DNA of 64,000 nt from Nocardioides sp. Root122 (GTDB lineage: Bacteria; Actinomycetota; Actinomycetes; Propionibacteriales; Nocardioidaceae): assembly GCF_001425025.1 (NCBI RefSeq), contig NZ_LMDE01000005.1, forward strand, positions 1 through 64,000, read 5' to 3'. Positions 8,030-16,840 of the stretch are shown here, one piece after another. Numbering within the stretch: the stretch's first letter is position 1; each line of letters starts with the position of its first letter. The notes under the pieces are model-generated. The model was given only the letters and a program-made list of their open reading frames with translations. It searched no databases and was not told the DNA's origin. A program made the position numbers and the translations under genes.

Positions 8030-8483
8030 GACCGCTTCCCCGGCCCGATCACGACGCCCGTCGTGCCGCCCGCCTCGCCGAAGGCGTACCGGTGCGGCGA
8101 GGCCTGGTCGATGGTCCTCAGCCATGCGAGCGGGCGGACCGCTCTGGTCCAGGGCAGCGCCGGCAACGTCGCCGGAGCACTGCGCGGCCACCGCGCGGAC
8201 GTGGCCTACCTCGGCGTGGGGCAGCTCGGCCTCCAGGACCCGAGCTACATCCGGACCTACTGGGCCCGAGACGGTCGAAGCCGTCGGGGCCACGAGCGTC
8301 GTGCTGATCCACTGGGACGACTTCTTCCGTCCGCTGGAGGCCCCCTTGCGGGCGCTGCCCTACATCGGCGACGACCTCGACGTGACGATGCGGGTCTTCG
8401 CAGGGCTCAGCGCGGAGCAGGGGGTCGCGCTGCACCTCCCCACGGCGTGGCGGCGCGAAGACCCCTGGGCCGCGCTGCGCTGA
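8030..8483 (+). pseudogene. Decayed metallo-beta-lactamase-fold hydrolase, 3' part
   Basis: Two frames together read as the C-terminal half of an MBL-fold hydrolase. The first runs about 8030-8265 (AYRCGEAWSMVLSHASGRTA, then HRADVAYLGVGQLGLQD and YIRTYWA). The second runs about 8268-8483 (ETVEAVGATSVVLIHWDDFF to PWAALR, stop at 8481-8483). Deleting one C in the run near 8266-8269 restores one frame. The N-terminal part carrying the HxHxDH metal site is missing, so the gene is truncated as well as frameshifted. It is convergent with the rpf-like gene. Confidence 0.65.
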
Positions 8484-8535
8484 GCCCGCCGGCCCAGGCC
8501 ACGCGCGCCCCAGGGGTTCTGCTCAGGGGCTCGGC

Positions 8536-9354
8536 TCAGAGCAGGCGACCGCAGTTCGGCCAGGGGGAGCGGCCGCGCTGCTTGTAGAGCAGCTTCGCGC
8601 GGTAGGTCTGCTCGCCCGCGGACGCGGAGGTCGGCAGGCCGGAGCCGCCGACGCTGCGCCACGTGCCGAGGTCGAACTGGTAGAGCCCGTAGTAGCCCGC
8701 CGGGTTCACCGCGTTCGGGTTGCCACCGGACTCGCAGTTGGCCAGCGCGCCCCAGTTGAGGCCGTCGGCACCCTGGACGGCGTACGGCTTGCGCCCGACG
8801 AGCACCCGGCGCGGCGAGGGGTCGCGGACGAGGGTGCGCTTGACCACGCGCGAGCGGACCTGCTCGCCGTTGTGCAGCGTCTTCAGCTTGACGACCTTGC
8901 GCACACCGGGCCGGCCCTCGCGCACGACCTTGCGGTGCCCGGGCTTCAGCTTGGTGGTGAACACCTCGACGGTGCCGCGGCGCACGCGCAGCCGCTTCGT
9001 CTTGCGGACCTTGTCGACCTCGGTCAGCTTGACGGTGTCGCCCGCACGGACGCGCTTGTTCTTGCCCGAGACCTCGCGGCCGTCGCGGACGACGTCGACG
9101 AGGTCGTTGCCGTCGACGGGCACGCCGTGGGCCTCGAGCAGCTCGCCCGGCCAGGAGCGGGGGGCGGTGACGACCTCGACGGCGGGCTGGTCAGCCACCT
9201 TGAGGCGTACGTCGACGGCGCTGGGCTGGGCCATGGCGCTGCCGGGCACCATGCTCAGCGCCAGGGCGGCGACAGCGGTGCTCGCGACCATGCTGCCGAG
9301 GCGCATCGGGCCGAGGGGGCGGATCGGGTGGGCGGGTGTGGTGGTGGCACGCAC
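8536..9354 (-). CDS. rpfB: Resuscitation-promoting factor (RpfB-like, G5 + Rpf domains)
   Basis: A 272-residue secreted protein. A signal sequence ends near residue 42 (SMVPGSAMA). One DUF348-like segment spans about 45-110, a G5 domain spans about 125-180, and the Rpf transglycosylase domain spans 195-272 (NWGALANCESGGNPNAVNP, GYYGLYQFDLGTW). The catalytic glutamate is E208 in NCESGG, and C207 likely pairs with C269. Rpf proteins cleave peptidoglycan and promote exit from dormancy. It is shorter than mycobacterial RpfB (about 360 aa), with fewer DUF348 units. The 200-bp leader does not resemble a c-di-AMP riboswitch to me. Confidence 0.88.
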   Translation of the reverse strand: MRATTTPAHPIRPLGPMRLGSMVASTAVAALALSMVPGSAMAQPSAVDVRLKVADQPAVEVVTAPRSWPGELLEAHGVPVDGNDLVDVVRDGREVSGKNKRVRAGDTVKLTEVDKVRKTKRLRVRRGTVEVFTTKLKPGHRKVVREGRPGVRKVVKLKTLHNGEQVRSRVVKRTLVRDPSPRRVLVGRKPYAVQGADGLNWGALANCESGGNPNAVNPAGYYGLYQFDLGTWRSVGGSGLPTSASAGEQTYRAKLLYKQRGRSPWPNCGRLL

Positions 9355-9546
9355 GTGCTTCTGACCTCACAGTGTTGGGCGCGGGGGCGCTCGGACGCGA
9401 CACCGTCGGGACGGGCGTCGAGGCCGCGGCGGTGATCACCTCGCGATGGGAGGGCGCCCCGTCGTCGACGAGGGCCACTGCCTGCGGCTCCACCACGACA
9501 ACACGATCGACAGGGCATGTCGAATCGACGGAGCCCTGCATCGGGG

Positions 9547-9570
9547 CCGACGTGAGGGGACTCACGTCGG
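9547..9570 (-). terminator. Hairpin downstream of GNAT gene
   Basis: A perfect 10-bp stem (CCGACGTGAG and CTCACGTCGG) around a GGGA loop, four bases beyond the stop of the minus-strand GNAT gene. No T-run follows, as is usual for actinobacterial terminators. It separates this gene from the rpf-like gene. Confidence 0.55.
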
Positions 9571-9574
9571 GCCC

Positions 9575-10051
9575 TCAGACGCTCTTGACGTACCTCCGGC
9601 ACGGCGAGACGTAGTGCTCGCCCCCGGCCGTGACCTCGTAGGGCAGGTCGCCCGCGTCGCTCCAGCCGTGCTTCTCGTAGAACGCCCGGGCCCGGGCGTT
9701 GCCGGTGACGACGGCCAGCCAGGCGGAGACGTGGCCGGCGGCGGCGACCTGGCGTTCTGCCTCCGCCAGCAGGAGCGGAGCGAGCCCGGTGCCGCGGGCG
9801 TCGCGCCCGACGAAGACCTGCTCCACCTCGTCGTCGGCGACCATCACGAAGCCCAGCAGCCGGCCGATGCCGTCGACCGCGACCGTGGTGTCGGCGACGC
9901 GTGGGGGTGTGCGCTCGTGGAAGGCCGCGAGCGTCCGCGCGGCGGTCAGGCCCTCCGGCACGTGGCCCGCGTGCCCGTCGTGCCAGCCCTCGTGCCACAG
10001 GTCGGCCACCGCGGCCATGTCGGCCTCGGTGGCCGGTCGGATCGACGTCAT
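9575..10051 (-). CDS. GNAT-family N-acetyltransferase
   Basis: A 158-residue single-domain acetyltransferase. Motif A is visible as VFVGRDARGTGLAPLLLAEA, with a preceding VADDEVEQ strand, and the C-terminal half contains NARARAFYEKHGWSDAG, the typical beta5-alpha4 region. It is divergent from the HIT gene, with only 22 bases between starts. Substrate not predictable. Confidence 0.85.
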   Translation of the reverse strand: MTSIRPATEADMAAVADLWHEGWHDGHAGHVPEGLTAARTLAAFHERTPPRVADTTVAVDGIGRLLGFVMVADDEVEQVFVGRDARGTGLAPLLLAEAERQVAAAGHVSAWLAVVTGNARARAFYEKHGWSDAGDLPYEVTAGGEHYVSPCRRYVKSV

Positions 10052-10073
10052 CGGCCCACCCTAGGATCGCGCC

Positions 10074-10583
10074 ATGAGCGACGACGGCCTGGAGCGGATC
10101 TGGACACCCCACCGGATGGCCTACGTCCGCACCGTCGTCGACGACGAGGGGTGCCCGTTCTGCGCCATCCCGCACCACCCCGACGACGAGACGCTGGTCG
10201 TCGCGCGGGGTGAGTCGACCTACGCCGTGCTCAACCTGCACCCCTACAACCCCGGCCACCTGATGGTGCTGCCCTACCGCCACGTCGCCGACCTCGCCGA
10301 CCTCACCGACGCCGAGTCGGGGGAGCTGATGGCGATGACCCAGCAGGCCCTGCGCGCCATCCGTCAGGTCAGCCGCCCGCACTCGTTCAACATCGGCCTC
10401 AACCTCGGCCGCTCCGCCGGCGGCTCGCTGTCCGAGCACCTGCACCAGCACGTCGTGCCGCGCTGGACCGGTGACGCGAACTTCATCACCGTCGTCGGTG
10501 GCACCAAGACCTTGCCGCAGCTCCTCGAGGACACCCGCGACCTGATCGCCCAGGCGTGGCCCCGAGGTCAGACGACGGAGTAG
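10074..10583 (+). CDS. HIT-family nucleotide hydrolase/phosphorylase
   Basis: A 169-residue protein. The histidine triad is present (HLHQH at 122-126, followed by VVPRW), together with the CPFC zinc pair near residues 27-30 and the GHLMVLPYRH strand. It matches the actinobacterial Ap4A phosphorylase-like HIT proteins (M. tuberculosis Rv2613c type), which are encoded next to pgsA. The last 16 bases overlap the convergent dehydrogenase gene. Confidence 0.88.
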   Translation: MSDDGLERIWTPHRMAYVRTVVDDEGCPFCAIPHHPDDETLVVARGESTYAVLNLHPYNPGHLMVLPYRHVADLADLTDAESGELMAMTQQALRAIRQVSRPHSFNIGLNLGRSAGGSLSEHLHQHVVPRWTGDANFITVVGGTKTLPQLLEDTRDLIAQAWPRGQTTE

Positions 10584-11710
10584 GGATGCTCGCCCGAGCG
10601 GCCCTGGAAGCTCAGGATCGCCGGGTTGCGCACGTGGCCCTCGCGGATCTCGATGGCGCGCGTGATGGTCTCGTTGCCGTCCCACGACTCCGGTCCGGCG
10701 AGCACCGTCTCGACGAACGGCAGCAGCGCCTCGCTGTTCTCCCACGTGGCCGAGCTCCACAGGTAGGACGGACTGTGGTCCACGGCGTAGTAGTGCACGC
10801 GGTCGCCGACGGTGAACATGGGGGCGTCGAACCCGGTCGGCACGGCCCACGAGAAGCCCATGCCCTCGTCGCACGACACGTCGACGACCAGGCTGCCCCT
10901 CCGGAAGAGTGCGACGTCCTCGACCTGCAGGTAGGTGAGTGGCGCGGCCGGGTCCTGGAGGGTGCAGTTGACGACGATGTCGTTCTCCGCGAGGTACGGC
11001 GCCAGCGGCACCCGGCCCTGGTCGGTGATCACCATGCTTGCGCCCGGGGCGCCGGGATCGTGGTCGAACTGCCGGATCCGCACGGAGTGGATCGGGGACC
11101 CCACGGCAGCGACCCCACGTGTGGTGAGGACGGCCACGTCGCCGACGCCGTGAGCCTTGAGCGCCGTGACCGCACCGCGTGCGGTGGCGCCGAACCCGAT
11201 GACCACGGCGCTGAGGCGGCGCCCGTAGTCACCCGTGATTCCGACGAGCTGCATCGCGTGGAGGACGGAGCAGTAGCCGGCGAGCTCGTTGTTCTTGTGG
11301 AAGACGTGGAGCCCGACGTGGCCGTCGGAGGTCCAGTGGTTCATCGCCTCGAACGCGATCAGCGTCAGCTCACGGTCGATGGCCATCTGGGTCAGGTGGG
11401 TGTCCTGGACGCAGTGCGGCCAGCCCCACAGGACCTGGCCTGGGCGCATCGCCGCGACGTCCTCGTGCTGCGGCTTGGGAAGGAGGACCACGTCCGACTC
11501 GCGCACGAGCTCCTCGCGGGAGGCGAATCCGGCCACGTGCGGGGCGAGGTCGTCGTCACCGAGGCCGAAGCGGCTGGCATACCCGTGCTCCAGCCTGGTC
11601 CGGGCGGCGACGTCCGGTGGCAGCCGCGACAGGTGCTCGGGATGCAGCGGCAGCCGGTGCTCGTTCTCCTTCGCGGAGGTGCCGACGACTCCGAGGCTGA
11701 GCCCGGTCAC
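10568..11710 (-). CDS. N5-(carboxyethyl)ornithine synthase / alanine-dehydrogenase-like
   Basis: A 380-residue protein of the AlaDH/PNT superfamily. The N-terminal signature LGVVGTSAKENEHRLPLHPE and the central VLWGWPHCVQDTHLTQMAID match N5-(carboxyethyl)ornithine synthases, which reductively condense pyruvate with ornithine or lysine using NADPH. A Rossmann region lies around VVIGFGATARGAV. I placed the start at GTG 11710 because conserved sequence begins there and the GTG overlaps the stop of the small gene upstream (GTGA). Frames reading further upstream are shadows. The exact substrate is inferred only from family resemblance. Confidence 0.75.
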   Translation of the reverse strand: MTGLSLGVVGTSAKENEHRLPLHPEHLSRLPPDVAARTRLEHGYASRFGLGDDDLAPHVAGFASREELVRESDVVLLPKPQHEDVAAMRPGQVLWGWPHCVQDTHLTQMAIDRELTLIAFEAMNHWTSDGHVGLHVFHKNNELAGYCSVLHAMQLVGITGDYGRRLSAVVIGFGATARGAVTALKAHGVGDVAVLTTRGVAAVGSPIHSVRIRQFDHDPGAPGASMVITDQGRVPLAPYLAENDIVVNCTLQDPAAPLTYLQVEDVALFRRGSLVVDVSCDEGMGFSWAVPTGFDAPMFTVGDRVHYYAVDHSPSYLWSSATWENSEALLPFVETVLAGPESWDGNETITRAIEIREGHVRNPAILSFQGRSGEHPYSVV

Positions 11711-11844
11711 TTCTTCCTGGGCTGCTGGGCCTCGGGCATCACGTGCTTGGCGGCGTCGGCCTTCGCGTGCTTCTCGGCACGCTTCTCCTTGAGAGACTTG
11801 CCGGACTTCTTGGACATGCCTTGCCGTGGCGACTTGTCGCTCAT
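11707..11844 (-). CDS. 45-aa lysine-rich small protein
   Basis: It begins MSDKSPRQGMSKKSGKSLKE and ends in QQPRKK. Nearly a third of the residues are Lys or Arg, so it could bind nucleic acid. Similar basic micro-proteins (SKKxGKSLKEKRAxK) occur in other actinobacteria, from memory. An upstream GGGAGCC could serve as ribosome binding site. Its stop overlaps the GTG of the dehydrogenase gene by 4 bases, so translation is probably coupled. Function unknown. Confidence 0.7.
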   Translation of the reverse strand: MSDKSPRQGMSKKSGKSLKEKRAEKHAKADAAKHVMPEAQQPRKK

Positions 11845-11915
11845 CGGGGCTCCCTGGTCGGAAGCCTGGATGGCTCCGTGCACCCACACTACGCCGTCGC
11901 ACTAACGTGGCGTCC

Positions 11916-12692
11916 ATGGTTCACCCGCACCTCGCCGCCGACGCCGCACTGGCCGCCGACCTGGTCCGCGAGGCGGCGCTGCTCGCCGCCCGCATCCGCG
12001 CGGAGGGGCTCGACATCGAGCGCAAGACCAGCGGGTCCGACATCGTCACCCAGGCCGACACGGCGGCCGAGCGGCTGATCGTCCAGCAGCTCACCGCCGA
12101 GCGGCCCGATGACGCGATCGTGGGGGAGGAGGGCACCTCACGCCCCGGCACGTCGGGCCGCACCTGGGTGATCGACCCCGTCGACGGCACCTACAACTTC
12201 TCGCGCGGCAGCGACTGGTGGTGCAGCGCGATCGCGCTCCGCGACGAGGACGACGTGCTGCTCGGCGCGGTGCACCACGCCGCGTCGCTGCGCACCTGGG
12301 TGGGCGGCCCCGACCTGCCCAGCACCTGCGACGGTACGCCGTTGCCGCCCCCGCCCGACACGCCCCGGGAGGCCCGGTGCGCAGCCACCTACCTCCACCC
12401 GCCGTTCTACACCGGTGAGGTGGGGGAGGCCTTCGCCCGTGCCCTGGGTGAGGTCGGCACCCTGCGGATGCTCGGCTCGGGGACCATGGACTGCATGGCC
12501 ATCGCCGTGGGCCAGTGGGACGTCCTCTTCCAGCACTCCGTCGCCGACTGGGACCGGTTGCCCGGCGCGGCGATCATCCGGGGCGCCGGCGGCGACTCCG
12601 TCGTCGTACCGGCTGCCGGGGTCGAGTGGACCGTCACCGGGGCCCCCGCGGCCGTGGCGGACGTGCGCGCGGCGCTCGTCAGGCGCGCCTGA
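11916..12692 (+). CDS. Inositol monophosphatase family protein
   Basis: A 258-residue protein from ATG 11916. The Mg-binding motifs of the family are visible: GEEGT near residues 70-74, DPVDGTYNF from residue 87, and a late WDRLPGAAI motif. Family members dephosphorylate inositol-1-phosphate, histidinol phosphate or other sugar phosphates. Near pgsA, inositol phosphate is a reasonable but unproven substrate. The 3' end overlaps the convergent methyltransferase gene by 14 bases. Confidence 0.85.
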   Translation: MVHPHLAADAALAADLVREAALLAARIRAEGLDIERKTSGSDIVTQADTAAERLIVQQLTAERPDDAIVGEEGTSRPGTSGRTWVIDPVDGTYNFSRGSDWWCSAIALRDEDDVLLGAVHHAASLRTWVGGPDLPSTCDGTPLPPPPDTPREARCAATYLHPPFYTGEVGEAFARALGEVGTLRMLGSGTMDCMAIAVGQWDVLFQHSVADWDRLPGAAIIRGAGGDSVVVPAAGVEWTVTGAPAAVADVRAALVRRA

Positions 12693-13626
12693 GGACGTAG
12701 CCGCCCGCGTCGCCCTCGCCTCGCGCGTTGAGAGCACGGCTCTCCTTCTCCCACGCGGCGATCTGCTGCTTGCTGAAGTGCGCGCGCGCCTGGGCCAGCG
12801 AGGCGCCCTTGTGGGGGAGGCCCCTCCGGATGAGCTCGCTGCCCCAGAACTGGAACGACCACGAGTCGTGGAACAACCGCTCGACCTCGAGCCCGGCAGC
12901 GGCGGCCATCGCGTCCATCGCCTGCGGCGTGTACAGGACGAGGTGGCGCGGCGCGTCGATCTGCGACCAGTCCATCCCGTAGCGCTCCCACGCCACCGAC
13001 CCCATGATCGGCATCCGGACCAGCACCCGCCCACCCGGAGCCAGGATGCGCGTCGCCGAGGCGAGCATCGCGTGGGGATCGGGCACGTGCTCGAACGAGT
13101 GGTTCATCACCACCCAGTCGTAGGAACCGCTCAGCTCGGTGTGGTGGCGCCGCAGCACCTTGACGCCGTTGCGGTCGATGTCCTCGGGCAGGAACGGGTC
13201 GGAGCCGACCAGCTCGCGGTGCCCCAGCAGGCGCATGTGCACGAGGTTCTCGCCGATCCCGGACCCGATGTCGATCACGGACTCGTCGGGGGAGATGCCG
13301 GCGTCGCGGACGAAGCGCAGCCCGATCCCGCGTCCGGTGCGCCGGTGCACGGCGCCCACCGCACGCAGCGCCGCGCGCGAGAGCGGGTTCTGCACGACGG
13401 GGCGGTCGACGAGCGAGGTCTTGACGTTGAAGCTGCTGTAGCTCGAGGCGTCGTAGTACTTGCCGAGGTCGTCGGGGACCTCGGTGATCTGGAGCGACCC
13501 GCATCCCTGGCAGAGCCGGTAGGTGAACGTCTCGCCGTTCATGTCCTGGACCTCGCGCGCCTCGAGGCGCGGCGCGGCGCGCCCGTCGGCGCCGCACGCC
13601 ACGCAGTCGTCGGTCAGCTCGTTCAC
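12679..13626 (-). CDS. Class I SAM-dependent methyltransferase with N-terminal zinc-ribbon-like Cys pairs
   Basis: A 315-residue protein with a GTG start. An N-terminal CVACGADG and a later CQGCGSLQI form two Cys-x2-Cys pairs, likely a small zinc-binding module. The SAM-binding motif I is VIDIGSGIGENLVHM near residue 120. Post-motifs YDWVVMNHSFEHVPDP and RILAPGGRVLVRMP follow. This layout is typical of sugar or lipid methyltransferases found in glycan clusters. The substrate is unknown. Confidence 0.8.
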   Translation of the reverse strand: MNELTDDCVACGADGRAAPRLEAREVQDMNGETFTYRLCQGCGSLQITEVPDDLGKYYDASSYSSFNVKTSLVDRPVVQNPLSRAALRAVGAVHRRTGRGIGLRFVRDAGISPDESVIDIGSGIGENLVHMRLLGHRELVGSDPFLPEDIDRNGVKVLRRHHTELSGSYDWVVMNHSFEHVPDPHAMLASATRILAPGGRVLVRMPIMGSVAWERYGMDWSQIDAPRHLVLYTPQAMDAMAAAAGLEVERLFHDSWSFQFWGSELIRRGLPHKGASLAQARAHFSKQQIAAWEKESRALNARGEGDAGGYVLRRA

Positions 13627-13727
13627 AGGTCGTCCTCCCGTTGGTCACCACCAGCCAGCGCCGGTGAGGCTATCCAACCGGATGTGCCGCCCCTCCACTC
13701 GCGGCGCGCGCCGGGTAGCCTGCGGCC

Positions 13728-14351
13728 GTGCTCGATCGGTTCAAGGCCTTCTGGCAGGGCAAGGCGCTCGCGCCCTTCATCAACCTGTTCATCCGTCTCG
13801 GCGTCAGCCCCGACGTGGTGACGCTGGTCGGCACGCTCGGCGTGAGCTTCGGCGCGCTGTTCTTCTTCGCCCAGGGCTGGGTGTGGCAGGGCGTCCTGTT
13901 CATCACCGCGTTCGTCTTCAGCGACCTCATCGATGGCGCGATGGCGCGCAAGACGGGTCGCACGGACGACTTCGGCGCGTTCCTGGACTCCACGCTCGAC
14001 CGCGTCGCCGACGGCGCGCTGTTCGGCGGCCTGGCGCTCTTCTTCGCCTGGCACCACGAGAGCCGCCTCTACCTCGCGCTGTGCCTGGTGATCCTCGTGA
14101 TGGGTGCCGTGACGTCCTACGCCCGCGCGAAGGCCGACCACCTCGGCTACGACGCCAAGGTCGGCATCGCCGAGCGCCCCGACCGCCTCGTGGGCATGCT
14201 CGTCCCGGCGTTCTTCGCCGACCTCTTCGACGTCTGGGTCCTGCTCTACGTCGCCCTGTGGGCGCTCGCGATCGCCGCCACCGTCACGGTCGCCCAGCGC
14301 ATCTGGGTCGTCCGCCGCCAGGCGCTCGCCCGGGCCGCCACCGGCGCCTGA
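13728..14351 (+). CDS. pgsA: Phosphatidylinositol phosphate synthase (CDP-alcohol phosphatidyltransferase)
   Basis: A 207-residue membrane protein with a GTG start. The CDP-alcohol phosphotransferase motif is visible in two parts (DGAMARKTGR, then GAFLDSTLDRVADG), with all catalytic aspartates. Several hydrophobic segments follow. In actinobacteria the enzyme at this locus joins CDP-diacylglycerol to inositol phosphate at the membrane. The acyltransferase and pimA that follow pgsA in mycobacteria are absent here; pdxS follows directly. Confidence 0.85.
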   Translation: MLDRFKAFWQGKALAPFINLFIRLGVSPDVVTLVGTLGVSFGALFFFAQGWVWQGVLFITAFVFSDLIDGAMARKTGRTDDFGAFLDSTLDRVADGALFGGLALFFAWHHESRLYLALCLVILVMGAVTSYARAKADHLGYDAKVGIAERPDRLVGMLVPAFFADLFDVWVLLYVALWALAIAATVTVAQRIWVVRRQALARAATGA

Positions 14352-14426
14352 CCAAGCGCTCGACCACCGTGGATCACGGCCGGTCCCGATGCATCCTTTG
14401 GGATGAGGCAGCACTACGATCGAGGC

Positions 14427-15335
14427 ATGGCTGAGCACACCACCGAGACCCCCATCGAGCACGGCACGAGCCGCGTCAAGCGCGGCATGGCCGAGATGCT
14501 CAAGGGCGGCGTCATCATGGACGTCGTCAACGCCGAGCAGGCCAAGATCGCCGAGGACGCCGGCGCGGTCGCCGTGATGGCGCTCGAGCGCGTGCCGGCC
14601 GACATCCGCGCCCAGGGCGGCGTCTCGCGCATGAGCGACCCCGACATGATCGACGGCATCATCGAGGCCGTCTCGATCCCGGTCATGGCCAAGGCCCGCA
14701 TCGGCCACTTCGCCGAGGCGCAGGTCCTGCAGTCGCTCGGCGTCGACTACATCGACGAGTCCGAGGTGCTCACCCCGGCCGACTACACCAACCACATCGA
14801 CAAGTGGGCCTTCACCGTCCCGTTCGTGTGCGGTGCGACCAACCTCGGCGAGGCCCTGCGCCGCATCACCGAGGGCGCGGCGATGATCCGCTCCAAGGGT
14901 GAGGCCGGCACCGGCGACGTCTCCAACGCCGTGACCCACATGCGCACCATCCGCGGGGAGCTCAACCGCCTGCACGGCATGGCCGAGGACGAGCTCTACG
15001 TCGCGGCCAAGGAGCTCCAGGCCCCCTACGAGCTGGTCAAGGAGGTCGCGGCCGCGGGCAAGCTCCCGGTCGTCCTCTTCACCGCCGGCGGCATCGCCAC
15101 CCCGGCCGACGCCGCGATGATGATGGAGCTCGGCGCCGAGGGCGTCTTCGTCGGATCGGGCATCTTCAAGTCCGGCAACCCGGCCCAGCGCGCCGAGGCC
15201 ATCGTCAAGGCGACGACCTTCTTCGACGACCCCGACGTCGTCGCCAAGGTCTCCCGTGGCCTGGGTGAGGCCATGGTGGGCATCAACGTCGACGAGATCC
15301 CCCAGCCGCACCGCCTGGCCGAGCGCGGTTGGTGA
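14427..15335 (+). CDS. pdxS: Pyridoxal 5'-phosphate synthase, PdxS subunit
   Basis: A 302-residue lyase from ATG 14427. An in-frame ATG at 14403 would add eight unconserved residues. Conserved segments include [31 protein letters not shown] (active-site lysine region) and [20 protein letters not shown]. PdxS makes PLP from ribose-5-phosphate, glyceraldehyde-3-phosphate and ammonia supplied by PdxT. The stop overlaps the pdxT start, so the two subunits are coupled. Confidence 0.97.
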   Translation: MAEHTTETPIEHGTSRVKRGMAEMLKGGVIMDVVNAEQAKIAEDAGAVAVMALERVPADIRAQGGVSRMSDPDMIDGIIEAVSIPVMAKARIGHFAEAQVLQSLGVDYIDESEVLTPADYTNHIDKWAFTVPFVCGATNLGEALRRITEGAAMIRSKGEAGTGDVSNAVTHMRTIRGELNRLHGMAEDELYVAAKELQAPYELVKEVAAAGKLPVVLFTAGGIATPADAAMMMELGAEGVFVGSGIFKSGNPAQRAEAIVKATTFFDDPDVVAKVSRGLGEAMVGINVDEIPQPHRLAERGW

Positions 15336-15931
15336 GCCGACCCACCATCGGCGTGCTCGCCCTCCAGGGCGACGTCCGCGAGCACCTCGCCGCACTCGAC
15401 ACGCTGGGTGCCGACCCGATCACCGTACGACGACCTGCCGAGCTCGCCGCGTGCGACGGACTGGTCATCCCGGGCGGGGAGTCCACGACGATGGCCAAGC
15501 TGGCCCGGATCTTCGACCTGCTCGAGCCGCTGCGCGAGGCCGTGCGCGGCGGGCTGCCGGCGTTCGGGACGTGTGCCGGGATGATCATGCTGGCCGACCG
15601 CATCGAGGACGGCGCGGCTGGCCAGGAGACGATCGGCGGGCTCCACCTGACCGTGCGCCGCAACGCCTTCGGGCGCCAGGTCGACTCCTTCGAGGAGGAC
15701 CTCCACCTCGACGGGCTCACCGACCCGGTCCGCGCCGTGTTCATCCGCGCCCCGTGGGTCGAGTCGGTCGAGGCCGACGTGGAGGTGCTGGCACGGGTCG
15801 AGGACGGACCCGCCGCGGGTAGGATCGTCGCGGTGCGTCAAGGCCCCCTGATGGCGACCTCGTTCCATCCCGAGGTCGGCAGCGACCACCGCGTCCACGG
15901 CATGTTCGTGGACCTGGTGCGCTCGGCCTGA
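15332..15931 (+). CDS. pdxT: Pyridoxal 5'-phosphate synthase glutaminase, PdxT
   Basis: A 199-residue glutaminase. The start is taken as GTG 15332, overlapping the pdxS stop; a TTG one codon earlier is possible. It opens with the conserved [14 protein letters not shown]. The class I amidotransferase triad is present: GTCAGM nucleophile cysteine, and the His/Glu of SFHPEVG near the C-terminus, with the IPGGEST oxyanion region. It delivers ammonia to PdxS. Confidence 0.95.
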   Translation: MSRPTIGVLALQGDVREHLAALDTLGADPITVRRPAELAACDGLVIPGGESTTMAKLARIFDLLEPLREAVRGGLPAFGTCAGMIMLADRIEDGAAGQETIGGLHLTVRRNAFGRQVDSFEEDLHLDGLTDPVRAVFIRAPWVESVEADVEVLARVEDGPAAGRIVAVRQGPLMATSFHPEVGSDHRVHGMFVDLVRSA

Positions 15932-15968
15932 GCATCCCGTTCGGATCGTCGAGAAGATAGAGGGACCC

Positions 15969-16742
15969 ATGTCAGGCCACTCCAAGTGGGCAACGACCAA
16001 GCACAAGAAGGCCGCGATCGACGCCAAGCGCGGCAAGCTCTTCGCGAAGCTGATCAAGAACATCGAGGTCGCGGCGAAGCAGGGCGGCGGCGACCCCGCC
16101 GGCAACCCGACCCTCTACGACGCCATCCAGAAGGCCAAGAAGAGCTCGGTCCCCAACAAGAACATCGACTCCGCGGTCAAGCGCGGCTCCGGCGCCGAGT
16201 CCGGTGGCGTCGACTACCAGGGCATCTCCTACGAGGTCTACGGACCGCAGGGCGTCGCCTTCCTCGTCGAGTGCCTCACCGACAACAAGAACCGTGCCGC
16301 GATGGAGGTCCGCACCGCGGTCACCCGCAACGGCGGCACCATGGCCGACCCCGGCTCGGTCTCGCGCCTGTTCACGCGCAAGGGCATCGTCGTGGTGCCC
16401 AAGGCGCAGGAGACCCGTGAGGTCACCGAGGACGACGTGCTCGAGGCCACGCTCGACGCCGGCGCCGAGGAGGTCAACGACCTCGACGACGCCTTCCAGG
16501 TGCAGAGCGAGGCCACGGACGTCGTCGACGTGCGCACCGCGCTCCAGGACGCCGGCATCGACTACGACTCCGCCGACGTGGAGTGGATCGCCAGCATGGA
16601 GATCCCGGTCGACGCCGAGGGCGCGGGCAAGGTGCTGCGCCTCGTCGACGCCCTCGAGGACCTCGACGACGTCCAGGACGTCTTCACCAACGTCGACATC
16701 CCGGCCGACGTGATGGCCGAGCTCGAGTCCGCCGACGCCTGA
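15969..16742 (+). CDS. yebC: YebC/PmpR-family protein
   Basis: A 257-residue cytoplasmic protein, full length for the family. It begins [20 protein letters not shown] and contains the conserved [20 protein letters not shown] segment and an acidic C-terminal half. YebC proteins were long called transcriptional regulators; recent work in other bacteria links this family to relief of ribosome stalling, including at proline-rich motifs. It occupies its usual place upstream of ruvC. Confidence 0.93.
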   Translation: MSGHSKWATTKHKKAAIDAKRGKLFAKLIKNIEVAAKQGGGDPAGNPTLYDAIQKAKKSSVPNKNIDSAVKRGSGAESGGVDYQGISYEVYGPQGVAFLVECLTDNKNRAAMEVRTAVTRNGGTMADPGSVSRLFTRKGIVVVPKAQETREVTEDDVLEATLDAGAEEVNDLDDAFQVQSEATDVVDVRTALQDAGIDYDSADVEWIASMEIPVDAEGAGKVLRLVDALEDLDDVQDVFTNVDIPADVMAELESADA

Positions 16743-16798
16743 CGCCCGCCGCGTGTCGTACGCCCTCGTGCGCCGCCGCCGGGTTAGCGTGGTCCGCA

Positions 16799-16812
16799 CG
16801 AACATGTGTTCG
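16799..16812 (+). promoter_or_regulatory. LexA-type SOS box upstream of ruvCAB
   Basis: CGAACATGTGTTCG is a perfect dyad of the actinobacterial and Bacillus-type SOS box (CGAAC-N4-GTTCG). It lies 28 bases upstream of the ruvC start. It implies LexA repression and DNA-damage induction of ruvCAB. Confidence 0.85.
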
Positions 16813-16840
16813 GACGGACGGTCAGGAGAGGGGTGACGCG

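Noticed and set aside
9355..9546. Possible c-di-AMP (ydaO) riboswitch upstream of the rpf-like gene
   Set aside because: Rpf genes of actinobacteria often carry one, but I could not identify the conserved ydaO motif segments in this leader on either strand.
9191..9565. A 124-codon minus-strand frame in the rpf upstream region
   Set aside because: It overlaps the rpf start in another frame and lacks a ribosome binding site or any family resemblance; the rpf frame is clearly the coding one.
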